This document shows positions 30,352 to 38,929 of a DNA stretch of 64,000 nucleotides, piece after piece. The stretch is from Roseococcus thiosulfatophilus (GTDB lineage: Bacteria > Pseudomonadota > Alphaproteobacteria > Acetobacterales > Acetobacteraceae), in the NCBI RefSeq assembly GCF_017311575.1, contig NZ_JAFFQY010000004.1, positions 62,001 to 126,000 on the forward strand. Reading direction: 5' to 3'. Under the pieces are notes generated by a model that had not been told where the DNA came from, ran no database searches, and saw only the letters and a list, made by a program, of their open reading frames with translations. Both the position numbers and the translations under genes were made by a program. Numbering within the stretch: position 1 is the stretch's first letter; the number at the start of each line of letters is the position of its first letter.

Positions 30352-30375
30352 CCTCCGCGCGGCAAGACAGGGGCT

Positions 30376-31689
30376 TCAGAACCCCGCCGTCAGCCGCAGC
30401 CCCAGCAGCATCGCGTCCGGCAGGGCGCGCGTGGGGCTGCGGCGGGCGTCGGGCTCGCCGGCGGCGGGGTTGAACATGGCCTGCACGAAGGGCCGCACGG
30501 CGAAGCGGTCCTCGATGACCGAGAGGTTGTAGTTCACCTCCAGCACCGTCTCGTGGCTGCGCACGGGGCGGTCCTCGCCGAAGGCGATCAGGTCGCGGTC
30601 CAGGCGGCGTGAGCGCGCGCCGATCCGCGCGTGCGAGACGCCGACCGAGAGCGTGTCCGCCTCGCGGCCGAAGGGGCCGCTCCAGGCCAGGCCCGCATCC
30701 AGTTGCAGCGACACGGCGTTGCGGTCGCCGGGCTGGGCGAAGCCGCGCGCGAAGACCGCCACGTGCTGCCCCTCCCCGCGCCAGACCACCGCCTCGGCCA
30801 CGGCATAGCCGCCGTAATTGCCCGCGATGCGCCGGGGCTGGCCGCTGCTGGCGGGGTCGGCGAGCGAGAGGCCCATGTCGTCCCGCCGCACATCGTCGAA
30901 GCGCGCGGAGTGGTACCAGCCGCCCAGCTTCACCGTCCAGGGGCGCGGGGTGTGCGCCTCGGGCGCGCTGCCGCCGGTGACCGCCTCCGCGATCACGAAG
31001 GCGCCGCCGCGCGTGCTGAAGTTCAGCCCGTGGCGGTTGTGGCGCTGCGGGTCCGCATCCGCGAGGTACCGCCCGCCCGGATCACCCGAGAAGAGGCCGA
31101 TGCGGAAGCCCGTCGCCTCCTCCGGGTCGCCCAGCGCCAGGCGCAGGCCGGGTGTGGCCAGCGGATAGGCCGGCCCGCCCGAGGGCAGCGCGCCCGCCAG
31201 CGCCACCGGCCAGCCGAAGGTGCCGTTGACCAAATGCTCGGCCGCGCTGGCGGTGGCGAATTCGCTGTCGGCGGCGAGTTGGCCGAAGCGGAAGGAGCCG
31301 TGGCCGAAGAGGTCCCGCTCCAGCCAGAGTTCGAACAGGCGGAAGGTGGTCAGCGCCTCGATGTTGCTGGCGGGTGCGAGGCTGCCCACGCGGTCCAGCG
31401 TGGGCTGGCGGCCCCATATGCCCATGGCGCTGGCATGGCCGCGCCAGCCATCCAGCCCGGCGAGCGTGCCGAAATCGGCCGTCAGGCCAAGCCGCACCTG
31501 GCCCACGGCCGAGACGCCGCGCCGCACGCCGCCGGTGGCGACGCCCACCGTGTCCAGCGTGCCCTGCACGCTGGCGCAAAGGCCGGGGGTGAGGGCCAGG
31601 CCCTCCTCGCAGCCATTGTCGCCATGGGCATGGGCGGGTGAGGAGAGCAGCAGCGGCGCAAGCAGCGCGGCAGGGAGAAGGTGGCGCAT
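30376..31689 (-). CDS. OprB family outer membrane porin
   Basis: This 437-residue outer-membrane beta-barrel of the carbohydrate-selective OprB porin family has a Sec signal peptide ending around PAHA, alternating amphipathic strands and a C-terminus ending in Phe (LGLRLTAGF), the outer-membrane assembly signal. The mature N-terminus begins near HAHGDNGCEEG, with His and acidic residues that could bind metal (inference). Start ATG 31689; a TTG sits one codon upstream. A 25-base AT-rich palindrome resembling a Zur operator ends 16 bases before the start, so zinc control is likely. Substrate unknown. Confidence 0.88.
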   Translation of the reverse strand: MRHLLPAALLAPLLLSSPAHAHGDNGCEEGLALTPGLCASVQGTLDTVGVATGGVRRGVSAVGQVRLGLTADFGTLAGLDGWRGHASAMGIWGRQPTLDRVGSLAPASNIEALTTFRLFELWLERDLFGHGSFRFGQLAADSEFATASAAEHLVNGTFGWPVALAGALPSGGPAYPLATPGLRLALGDPEEATGFRIGLFSGDPGGRYLADADPQRHNRHGLNFSTRGGAFVIAEAVTGGSAPEAHTPRPWTVKLGGWYHSARFDDVRRDDMGLSLADPASSGQPRRIAGNYGGYAVAEAVVWRGEGQHVAVFARGFAQPGDRNAVSLQLDAGLAWSGPFGREADTLSVGVSHARIGARSRRLDRDLIAFGEDRPVRSHETVLEVNYNLSVIEDRFAVRPFVQAMFNPAAGEPDARRSPTRALPDAMLLGLRLTAGF

Positions 31690-31705
31690 CAAGGATTCCG
31701 CAGGT

Positions 31706-31730
31706 GATAATGTTATTTTATAACAGTATC
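31706..31730. promoter_or_regulatory. Putative Zur (zinc uptake regulator) operator
   Basis: The core TGTTATTTTATAACA (31711-31725) is a near-perfect inverted repeat, TGTTAT and ATAACA around TTT, flanked by GATAA and GTATC arms. It differs by one base from the Zur consensus I recall for proteobacteria, TGTTATANTATAACA. It is an AT island in 70 % GC DNA, placed where the promoter of the OprB gene should be, and on the minus strand it contains a TATAAA -10-like hexamer. It also overlaps the stop of the upstream EamA gene. Confidence 0.65.
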
Positions 31731-32595
31731 AGCCCGGCGTGGCCGCGCGACGTGGCAGCGCGATTAAAATCCCGCCAGCCGCGATCACCGCCGCGCCCAC
31801 CAGCGTGAACAGGTCCGGCCAGTCCGCGAAGACCAGGATGCCCGCCAGCATCGCCCAGATGAGCTGGCTGTAGGAGAGCGGCGCCAGCAGGCTGGCCGGC
31901 GCCCGCGCATAGGCCAGCACCAGCAGCCCGTGGCTGAGCGCCCCCAGCAACCCCACCATGACCAGCCCCACCCATTCCACCGCGCCGGGCGGCGTGAAGA
32001 CGAAGGGCTGCAACAGGCTGGCGGCCAGCGCGGCGGCGAGTGCCGTGTGCATGATGGTCGTTCGCGGATCATCGAGCTTGGACAGCCGCCGCGTCAGGAT
32101 CGAGTAGAAGGCGAACATGGTGGCGGTGCACAGCGGCAGCAGATAGGCCCAGTGCAGCGCCTCGCCCGTCAGGAAGGGCGGCCGCACCGCGATCATCACC
32201 CCCACGAAGCCGATGGCGACCCCCGCCCAGCGCCGCCAGCCCACCCTCTCGCGCAGCAGCAGCGCGGCGAGTGCTACCGTGATCAGCGGCGAGGCGAAGC
32301 CCACGGCGGTCGCGTCCGCGATGGGGATATGCGCGAGCGCCTCGGTGAAGGTCAGCGTGCAGCCCAGCAGCAGCAGGGAGCGCAGCACCTGCAGGCCCGG
32401 CGCGCGGGACCGCCAGGGCAGGCGCCCCATCACCAGCCGCAGCGCGATGGCGACCGCGAGCGCCGAGAAGGTGAAGCGGGCCCAGGCCAGCTGCACGGCG
32501 TGGAAGTCGGACAGCAGCTTGAACAGCGTGTCCATCACCACGAAGAGCATGAGCGCCGCGAGTTGCAGCGCCACGCCGTGAAGGGGCCGGTCCAT
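31729..32595 (-). CDS. EamA/DMT family transporter
   Basis: This 288-residue inner-membrane protein has about ten hydrophobic helices in two EamA repeats, the second starting near residue 145 (LLPLCTATMFAFYSILTRRLSK). Members export small metabolites such as amino acids; specificity cannot be inferred. Its stop lies inside the Zur-like palindrome that precedes the OprB gene, so read-through could reach the porin gene when Zur is off the DNA. Confidence 0.9.
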   Translation of the reverse strand: MDRPLHGVALQLAALMLFVVMDTLFKLLSDFHAVQLAWARFTFSALAVAIALRLVMGRLPWRSRAPGLQVLRSLLLLGCTLTFTEALAHIPIADATAVGFASPLITVALAALLLRERVGWRRWAGVAIGFVGVMIAVRPPFLTGEALHWAYLLPLCTATMFAFYSILTRRLSKLDDPRTTIMHTALAAALAASLLQPFVFTPPGAVEWVGLVMVGLLGALSHGLLVLAYARAPASLLAPLSYSQLIWAMLAGILVFADWPDLFTLVGAAVIAAGGILIALPRRAATPG

Positions 32596-32648
32596 CAGGA
32601 ACCTTTATCCGGCGCGGCCCGCGCGCCGGACCATGAAGCTGTGGCGCG

Positions 32649-33197
32649 TTACGCCGCGTCCTCCCGCCGGTCCTTCACGCGGACATAGGCGACGGCCGCG
32701 TGCTCGGCGCAATAGGGCTTCCCGTTTAGGGATTCCGCCGTGCAGAAGCGGAAGCCGGGCGTGCCGGGCTCGCCGATCGGCCAGCAGCAGGTGCGGGCGC
32801 TGGCGCGGGCGAAGGGGCGCACCACCTGCGCGGGCTTGGGCGCGCCGAGGGAGGCGGGCATCTCGGCCACGCGCGGCTCGGGCCGGCGGGCTTCGGGTCG
32901 CGCGGGCAGGGGGGTGGCAGCGGGCGCGGCCATCACCTGCGCCGGCATCGGCGCCACGGGCGGGGCGGCGGCCACCACGCGCAGCGGCGGCAGCGTCGGC
33001 CGGCGGCCGGCCGCGACGGGGCGCGGGGCGGCGGGGTCGCGGCGGATGGGGCTCGGCCGCGCGGGCAATTGCAGGCGATGCGCCTTACCCACAACGGAAT
33101 TTTTCGAGACGCCCATGCGGCGCCCGATCTCCGCGGTGGAATGCCCTTCGGACCACAGCGCGCGAAGGCGCTCGATCGCTTCCGACGTCCAATCCAT
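32649..33197 (-). CDS. gcrA: GcrA cell cycle regulator
   Basis: GcrA is an alphaproteobacterial transcription factor that binds sigma-70 RNA polymerase and activates promoters carrying CcrM-methylated GANTC sites. The 182-residue protein starts with the conserved helix-turn-helix MDWTSEAIERLRALWSEGHS and GVSKNSVVGKAHRL. A Pro/Ala/Arg-rich linker follows, then a C-terminal domain with CCWPIGEPG, FRFCTAE and KPYCAEHAAVAY. Start ATG 33197, with AAGGGG upstream. Four GANTC sites lie just upstream. Confidence 0.96.
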   Translation of the reverse strand: MDWTSEAIERLRALWSEGHSTAEIGRRMGVSKNSVVGKAHRLQLPARPSPIRRDPAAPRPVAAGRRPTLPPLRVVAAAPPVAPMPAQVMAAPAATPLPARPEARRPEPRVAEMPASLGAPKPAQVVRPFARASARTCCWPIGEPGTPGFRFCTAESLNGKPYCAEHAAVAYVRVKDRREDAA

Positions 33198-33406
33198 CTG
33201 GATGCCCCTTGGCTGAATACCAGATGATGTAGCAAAGCGGACTATTGACCTACAAGCGCTGGATTGTCTCGAGTCGGCAGAAACTTGTGGAAAAGCCTTG
33301 TCACTCCACTTCGGGTGGTGGCCGAATCCTCAGGGACTCATTGGGAATCATTAACACGTTGCCATTTTATGGCGATCCCACTGAATTTTAACGGAATGCA
33401 ATTCTT
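33198..33406 (-). promoter_or_regulatory. gcrA promoter region with four clustered GANTC methylation sites
   Basis: GANTC sequences occur at 33271-33275, 33324-33328, 33335-33339 and 33345-33349: four in 79 bases, where about one per 300-400 bases would be expected at this composition (my estimate). The stretch is also AT-richer than its surroundings. On the minus strand a weak TTGTAG / TACATC pair with about 18 bases between may be a promoter for gcrA. CcrM methylation could time gcrA expression. Confidence 0.6.
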
Positions 33407-34315
33407 TCAGCGCGTGCCCAGCAGCACCAGCACCACGCCTGCCACCAGGATCAGCGCGCCCAGCACGTCCTTGCCCTTGAGCCTTTCGCCCAGGAAGAAG
33501 CGGCTGAACAGCAGGGTGAACAGGATCTCCACCTGCCCCACCGCGCGCACCAGGGCCACCGGCGCCAGCGCGAAGCCCATGAACCAGCAGGAGGAGCCGG
33601 CGGCCGACAGCGCCCCCACCTTCGCGCTGTCCCGCCAGGTGCGGAACACGGCGGTGATCTGCCCGGGCTCACGCCAGAGCAGCCAGCCGCCTTGCATCAC
33701 GGTCTGCATCGCATTGGTCAGCACCACGGCGAAGAGCGCCTTCAGCAGCACGTCCTCGCCCGGCAATTCGGCATTGGCGGTGCGGATGCAGATGGCCGTC
33801 AGCGCGAAGCAGAAGCCCGACGACATGCCGCGCAGCGCCGCCGGCTGGGTGGTGGCGCGCAGGATTTCGGCGGGGCTCAGCCCGCGGCCCGCCAGGGTCA
33901 GATACATCACCCCGCCCACGCTGATCGCGATGCCGGCCCAGGAGGTCAGCGAGAGCACCTCACCCAGCACCACCACCGCGATGATGGAGGCCTGCACCGC
34001 CTCGGTCTTGGAATAGGCCGTCCCCACCGCGAAGCCGCGCGGCCCGAAGGAGGAGATCAGCAGGTTCGTGCCGAAGATCTGTGCCAGCCCCGCCATGGCG
34101 CAGAGGGCCAGGAACCACAGCGTCGGCGCGCCGAAGCTGCCGCCGAAGATGAGCCAGTAGGTGCCCAGGATCATCAGCCCGAAGGGCACGCCATAGAGGT
34201 AGCGCACCACCGCCGCGCCATTGAGGGAGAGCTGCCCGCGCAACCGCTGCTGCAAGGCCGTGCGCCAGGTCTGGAACAGCGCGGCGCAGAGCGTGATCAG
34301 AACCCAAAGCGACAA
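33407..34315 (-). CDS. EamA/DMT family transporter
   Basis: This 302-residue membrane protein has about ten helices and two EamA-like repeats. It is only distantly like the EamA protein at 31729 and closer to DMT exporters with an N-terminal SLWVLITLCAALFQTWRTALQ helix. Substrate unknown. It lies upstream of gcrA on the same strand but is separated by a 209-base regulatory region. Confidence 0.88.
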   Translation of the reverse strand: MSLWVLITLCAALFQTWRTALQQRLRGQLSLNGAAVVRYLYGVPFGLMILGTYWLIFGGSFGAPTLWFLALCAMAGLAQIFGTNLLISSFGPRGFAVGTAYSKTEAVQASIIAVVVLGEVLSLTSWAGIAISVGGVMYLTLAGRGLSPAEILRATTQPAALRGMSSGFCFALTAICIRTANAELPGEDVLLKALFAVVLTNAMQTVMQGGWLLWREPGQITAVFRTWRDSAKVGALSAAGSSCWFMGFALAPVALVRAVGQVEILFTLLFSRFFLGERLKGKDVLGALILVAGVVLVLLGTR

Positions 34316-34363
34316 GTTGCGGCCCCCGAAGTGGAGCCACGCTAGACCCGGCGCCGCGCCGCG

Positions 34364-35548
34364 TCAGCCCCCCAGCCAGGCCCGCAGCCGGGAGGGCACC
34401 TCGGTCATCTCGGCCTCGACGCCGCAATAGCTGAAGCGCAGGAAGCGGCCGCCGCGCGCGCGGTCGAAATCCACGCCCGGCGTGGCCGCGATGCCCGCGC
34501 CCTCCAGCATGCGGGTGCAGAATTCGAGGCTGTCATTCGTCAGGTGCCCCACGTCGCACCACAGGTAGAAGGCGCCATCCGCCGCCGCGATGCGGTCCAG
34601 CCCCGCGCGCGGCAGCCCGTCCAGCAACAGGGCGCGGCTGCGGGCATAGCCGGCCTTGATGGCCTCCAGCTCCCCCACGCAATCCATCGCCGCCTCGGCC
34701 GCCACCTGGGCGATGTGCGGCGGGCTGATGAACATGTTCTGGGCCACGCATTCGGCCGGCCGCACCAGATCCTCGGGCAGCACCATCCAGCCGATGCGCC
34801 AGCCCGTCATGCACCAGTATTTGGAGAAGCTGTTCACCACGATGGCGCTGTCGCTGAAACCCGCCGCGCTGGCTTCGGCCACCGTGCCCCAGGAGAGCCC
34901 GTGATAGATCTCGTCCGACACCAGCCGCACGCCGTTGGCGTGGCACCAGCGCGCGATGGCTTCCAGCTCCCCGGGCGGCAGCATGGTGCCGGCGGGGTTG
35001 CAGGGGCTCGCGATGACCAGCCCGTCCGGGCGCGGGTCCATCGCCTCCAGCAGGGCGAGGGTGGGCTGGAAGCGCGTCTCGGGGCCGCATTCCAGCAGCA
35101 CCGCCTCCATGCCGAGGCTCTCCAGGATGTTGGCGTAGGGCGGGTAGAAGGGGGTGGCCATGGCGATGCGGTCGCCCCGGTCGAACGCCGCGAGGAAGGC
35201 CAGGGGGAAGGCGCCTGACGCCCCCACCGTGACCGCGATGCGCGACACCGGCACCACCAGCCCATAATGCTCAAGATAGTGCCGCGCGATGCGTGCGCGC
35301 AGCGAGGGCAGGCCGAAGGCCTCCGTATAGCCCAGCGCATGGCCCGAGCGCATGGCGCGCGTGGCGGCCTCCACGGCGCCCTGCGGCGCCCCATGGCCGG
35401 GCTGGCCCACCTCCATCCGCAAAATGCCCGGCGCGCCGGGTAGCAGGGTCGCGGCGCGCGCATTGGCCGCCGCGATCACGTCCATGACCAGGAAGGGCGG
35501 GGATTGCGCCCCGCGCCCGACCTTCAGCACCTCAGCGGTCCGTGGCAC
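34364..35548 (-). CDS. PLP-dependent class I/II aminotransferase
   Basis: This 394-residue fold-type I aminotransferase has the PLP Lys in NSFSKYWCMTGWRIGW, ASPCNPAGTMLPP before it and a C-terminal RFLRFSYCG carboxylate-binding Arg. It resembles aspartate/aromatic aminotransferases, but the amino-acid substrate cannot be named. The likely start is GTG 35548, inside the last 17 bases of the gamma-glutamyltransferase-like gene; a later ATG at residue 22 would cut into the conserved fold. Confidence 0.9.
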   Translation of the reverse strand: MPRTAEVLKVGRGAQSPPFLVMDVIAAANARAATLLPGAPGILRMEVGQPGHGAPQGAVEAATRAMRSGHALGYTEAFGLPSLRARIARHYLEHYGLVVPVSRIAVTVGASGAFPLAFLAAFDRGDRIAMATPFYPPYANILESLGMEAVLLECGPETRFQPTLALLEAMDPRPDGLVIASPCNPAGTMLPPGELEAIARWCHANGVRLVSDEIYHGLSWGTVAEASAAGFSDSAIVVNSFSKYWCMTGWRIGWMVLPEDLVRPAECVAQNMFISPPHIAQVAAEAAMDCVGELEAIKAGYARSRALLLDGLPRAGLDRIAAADGAFYLWCDVGHLTNDSLEFCTRMLEGAGIAATPGVDFDRARGGRFLRFSYCGVEAEMTEVPSRLRAWLGG

Positions 35549-36899
35549 CCAGCGCGACGCCGGCGCCGCGCGGGTCGGTCAGCGTGGTGCAGGCGCCTTG
35601 CAGCCCCGGCAGGTAGCGCGCGCAGGCGCCGAGCTGCACGCGCCCGGGCTCCGGCACCGCGGCCAGCGTGGCGTCGGGCGCCGCGCCTTGCAGCATGATG
35701 GCGTGCGTGGGCGCGGCGACCGCCAGCGGCGCCGCGCCCTGGCCCGAGCCCGCCGCCGCCATGCGGAAGGCGCGGATATTGGGCGACCAGCCGAGCGAGG
35801 CCGAGAGCAGCGGCGCGCGGCCCGGCTGCGGCGCGGCGGCCAGCAGGAAGCCCATGCCCGGCATGGTGCGGCCGGTGCCGAAGAGGTTGTTTAGGGTGAA
35901 GGCGCAGCTGACGGCATTGCCGTTGCGGTCATAGACCATCAGCCCCGCGCTGGCCGGCAGCAGGGCCGGCTGCGGCGCGGGGGATTGCCCGGCCGCCAGC
36001 GCGCGGAAGGCCTGGGCCGCCGCCGCCTGGCCGCCATCGGCCTCGGCCGGGAGGAAGGCGATGCGGTCGCCGCCCCGGCCTTCCACCACCACGGGGTCCA
36101 CCACGCGGGGCAGAGCGGGGCGGAGTTCCGCCACCGTGAAGGCGCCGCCGCCCGCGGCACCCGACAGTTCCTCCAGCCGCCGCGCCATCGCGCCCTGGTG
36201 CAGGTCGCCCACGCCGGCCGTGCGCAGCTGCGCGAGCGTGGCCGAGAGCGCCGGGTTGCGGAAGCTGCCGCCCACCGGGATCACGTCGCCGGCGGGCGTG
36301 CCATAGACGGCGCGGGCCTCGGCATCGGCGAAGAGGGGGCCGCGCACCGCCGTCAGATCCTGGTGCAGGGCGCGCGACATGGGCGCGCCGAAGCGGGCCA
36401 GCTGCTCGGCGGGCGAGATCAACTCCTCGAAGGGCCGCCCGCCGCTGATGCGCGTGTGCAGGGCGAAGAGGCCGCGCGCCAGCATGGGCACGGCCGCCGG
36501 GCGGTCGCCGCCCGCCCCGCTGCGGGCGCCGGGCAGGAAGAGCAGCGCCTCGGTCGTGTTGCGCCGCGCGTCGAAGACGAGGCACGCCCCGCCGCCGCCC
36601 AGCCCCACGCGCGAGGGCAGGGTGTGCGCCATGGCGAAGCCCGCCGCCACCGCCGCATCCGCCGCGTTGCCGCCGGCCGAGAGCACGTTGCGCGCCACCG
36701 CCGCCGCCTGGGGTTCCTCGGCCGCGACCCCGCCCAGGAAGCCCTGCACGAAGCCGGGCGTGCCGGCGGGGATGCTGGGCTGCGCGCCCACCAGGTTGCG
36801 GGCGGTGCCGCAGCCCGCCAGCGCCAGCAGGGCGGCGCCGAGCACCAGGGGGCGAAGCGCCCGCGGGGCGGAGTGCGGAATGGTGGCCGTGCTGGTCAT
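35532..36899 (-). CDS. Gamma-glutamyltransferase family lipoprotein with altered nucleophile
   Basis: This 455-residue protein has a signal peptide with lipobox LALAGC, so it is probably membrane-anchored. GGT motifs follow: AGGNAADAAVAAG, VGLGGGGACLVFD and NLFGTGRTMPGMGFLL. In typical GGT the autocatalytic nucleophile is the first Thr of TTHxSVVD; here the aligned segment is ASAGLMVYD, which puts Ser317 at the nucleophile site and loses the following Thr-His. It may be a diverged or inactive enzyme. The part after Ser317 is about 140 residues, shorter than a usual small subunit. It overlaps the aminotransferase gene. Confidence 0.82.
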   Translation of the reverse strand: MTSTATIPHSAPRALRPLVLGAALLALAGCGTARNLVGAQPSIPAGTPGFVQGFLGGVAAEEPQAAAVARNVLSAGGNAADAAVAAGFAMAHTLPSRVGLGGGGACLVFDARRNTTEALLFLPGARSGAGGDRPAAVPMLARGLFALHTRISGGRPFEELISPAEQLARFGAPMSRALHQDLTAVRGPLFADAEARAVYGTPAGDVIPVGGSFRNPALSATLAQLRTAGVGDLHQGAMARRLEELSGAAGGGAFTVAELRPALPRVVDPVVVEGRGGDRIAFLPAEADGGQAAAAQAFRALAAGQSPAPQPALLPASAGLMVYDRNGNAVSCAFTLNNLFGTGRTMPGMGFLLAAAPQPGRAPLLSASLGWSPNIRAFRMAAAGSGQGAAPLAVAAPTHAIMLQGAAPDATLAAVPEPGRVQLGACARYLPGLQGACTTLTDPRGAGVALGATDR

Positions 36900-37090
36900 G
36901 CTGGCGTCGTGCGTCCCCTGCGTCGGCGGCGCCCGGAAGGGGCCGCGCCTGCGGTATTCATGATGCTCCGGGCTTAGACGCCTTCCGGCCCAGCGGCAAC
37001 CGCGCCCCTCCCTGACCCCCCTTTGAGGCGCGCCCCTTGGCGCGGGCGGCCCATCGGGGGAACATGCGCCCGCACGAAGGAGCTTGCCCC

Positions 37091-37819
37091 ATGAACCGAC
37101 GCCGCCTGATCGCGCTGGCCGGCGCCGCGCTGCTGCCCGGCACGGCCCTGGCCCAGGGCCTGAGCGAGGCGCAGCGGGCGGAGGTGCTGGACATCCTCCG
37201 CCGGGCGCTCCGCGAGGACCCCAGTATCCTGCGCGAGGCCTTCGAAAGCCTGGAGCGCGCCGAGCAGGAGGCCCGCGCCACCGCCCAGGCGGAGGCCATC
37301 GCCCGCCACGCACAATCCCTGTTCCAGGACCCCGCCGCGCCCATCAAGGGCAACCCCCAGGGCCGCGTGGTGCTGGCCGAGTTCTTCGACGTGCGCTGCG
37401 GCTTCTGCAAGCAGCTGCACCCCGTCATGGACCAGCTTATCCGGCGCGAGAGCGACGTGCGCGTGGTGCTGGTGGATTTGCCCATCCTGGGCCCCGCCTC
37501 GGTGCTGGGCGCCCGCGCGCTGCTGGCCGCGCAGCGCCAGGGCCGCTACGTGCCTCTCTACGACGCCCTGCTGCGCCTGCGCGAGGAGATCACCGAACCC
37601 GTGATTCGCCGCGAGGCCGAGCGCGCGGGCCTCGACTGGGCCCGGCTGCGGCGGGAGATGGACGAGGCCGCGACCACCCAGCGCATCGAGCGGAACCTCG
37701 GCCTCGCCCGCGCGCTGGACATCCAGGGCACGCCCGCCATCCTGGGCGGCACCACCCTGCTGCCCGGCGCGGTGGACCTGGCCACCCTGCAGCGCCTGAC
37801 CGCGCAGCTGCGCGGCTGA
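37091..37819 (+). CDS. DsbA family thiol oxidoreductase
   Basis: This 242-residue exported thioredoxin-fold protein has a signal peptide (residues 1-22), a helical N-terminal region, the redox motif CGFC (Cys103, Cys106) in DVRCGFCKQLHP, a DsbA-type helical insertion and the cis-Pro loop GTPAILGG. The N-terminal extension is typical of the Com1/ScsC-like DsbA group rather than E. coli DsbA. Its start ATG 37091 follows AAGGAG. No dsbB is adjacent. Confidence 0.9.
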   Translation: MNRRRLIALAGAALLPGTALAQGLSEAQRAEVLDILRRALREDPSILREAFESLERAEQEARATAQAEAIARHAQSLFQDPAAPIKGNPQGRVVLAEFFDVRCGFCKQLHPVMDQLIRRESDVRVVLVDLPILGPASVLGARALLAAQRQGRYVPLYDALLRLREEITEPVIRREAERAGLDWARLRREMDEAATTQRIERNLGLARALDIQGTPAILGGTTLLPGAVDLATLQRLTAQLRG

Positions 37820-37888
37820 CCCACCCCCGGTAGACTGACCGCCACGCTTGGGTAATCTGCCCCCCATGGGTCTGGACCTTCCCCCGCG

Positions 37889-38878
37889 ATGAGCCCGCCT
37901 CAGCCGCCCGCCCTGGCCGCGCTGCTGGACGAGGCCGGCGCGCCGCCGCGCAGCCTGGTGCTGCGCGCGCCCGATATCGGGCCCTGGCGCGCAGGCAACG
38001 GCATTCCCGGCGTCTGGAGCTTCGCGGCCGAGGCGCCCGGCCCGCATGTCTGCGTGATGGCGCTGACCCATGGCAACGAGATCGCGGGCGGGATCGTGCT
38101 GGACCGGCTGCTGCGTGCGGCCACGCGCCCGGCGGCGGGGCGGCTGACGCTGGTCTTCGCCAATCTCGACGCCTTCTCCCGCTTCGACCCGGACGACCCC
38201 ACGGCCTCGCGCTTCCTGGAGGAGGACATGAACCGCCTCTGGGACGTGGAGGTGCTGGAAGGCCCCCGCCGCAGCGCGGAGCTGCGCCGCGCCCGCGCCC
38301 TGCGCCCCGTGCTGGACACGGCCGATGTGGTGCTGGACCTGCATTCGATGCTCTGGCCGTCGGACCCGCTCTTCCTCGTCAGCGGGCGTTCGCCGGCGGT
38401 GGAACTGGCCACGCGCCTCGGCGTGCCGCCGCTGGTGGTGGCCGATATGGGCCATGTGGCGGGCAGCCGCGTCATTGACTACGGCCCCTTCGGCCAAGCG
38501 GGCAGCGGGCGGCGCGGCCTGCTGCTGGAGGGCGGCTGGCATTGGGAGAAGGCGACCGTCTCCCGCATGGAGCGCGTCACCCGCCGCCTGCTGCACGAGA
38601 CGGGCGTGCTGCCCGGCGCACCCCTGGCGCCCGACGCCGCGCCCTCCCGCCAGGCGCAGGTGACGCACACCGTCACCGCGCGCACGGCGGACTTCACCTT
38701 CACCCGCCCCTGGCGCGGCGGCGAGGTGGTGCCGCGCCAGGGCACCCTGATCGCGACCGATGGCGGGGCGGAAGTCCGCACCCCCTATGCGGATTGCCTG
38801 CTGGTCCTGCCCTCGCTGCTGCCGCAGCCGGGGCAGACGGCGGTGCGGCTGGCACGGCTCGTTCCGCCCCCCGGTTGA
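37889..38878 (+). CDS. Succinylglutamate desuccinylase / aspartoacylase family protein
   Basis: This 329-residue zinc deacylase has the zinc ligands His61 and Glu64 in THGNE and His152 in DLHS, plus the conserved EEDMNRLW segment. Family members release amino acids from N-acyl amino acids or related amides. Substrate unknown. It is followed by a FAH-family hydrolase, a YdhR-like protein and an SDR, together suggesting a small catabolic module (inference). Confidence 0.9.
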   Translation: MSPPQPPALAALLDEAGAPPRSLVLRAPDIGPWRAGNGIPGVWSFAAEAPGPHVCVMALTHGNEIAGGIVLDRLLRAATRPAAGRLTLVFANLDAFSRFDPDDPTASRFLEEDMNRLWDVEVLEGPRRSAELRRARALRPVLDTADVVLDLHSMLWPSDPLFLVSGRSPAVELATRLGVPPLVVADMGHVAGSRVIDYGPFGQAGSGRRGLLLEGGWHWEKATVSRMERVTRRLLHETGVLPGAPLAPDAAPSRQAQVTHTVTARTADFTFTRPWRGGEVVPRQGTLIATDGGAEVRTPYADCLLVLPSLLPQPGQTAVRLARLVPPPG

Positions 38879-38929
38879 CGGTCTGGTCTCCAGGCGGCGG
38901 AATGCGGCCAGATCAGTGAGGAAACCTCC

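Noticed and set aside
31706-31730. Fur (iron) box
   Set aside because: The GATAAT arm is shared with Fur sites, but the TGTTAT/ATAACA core with 3-base centre fits Zur better; Fur cannot be fully excluded.
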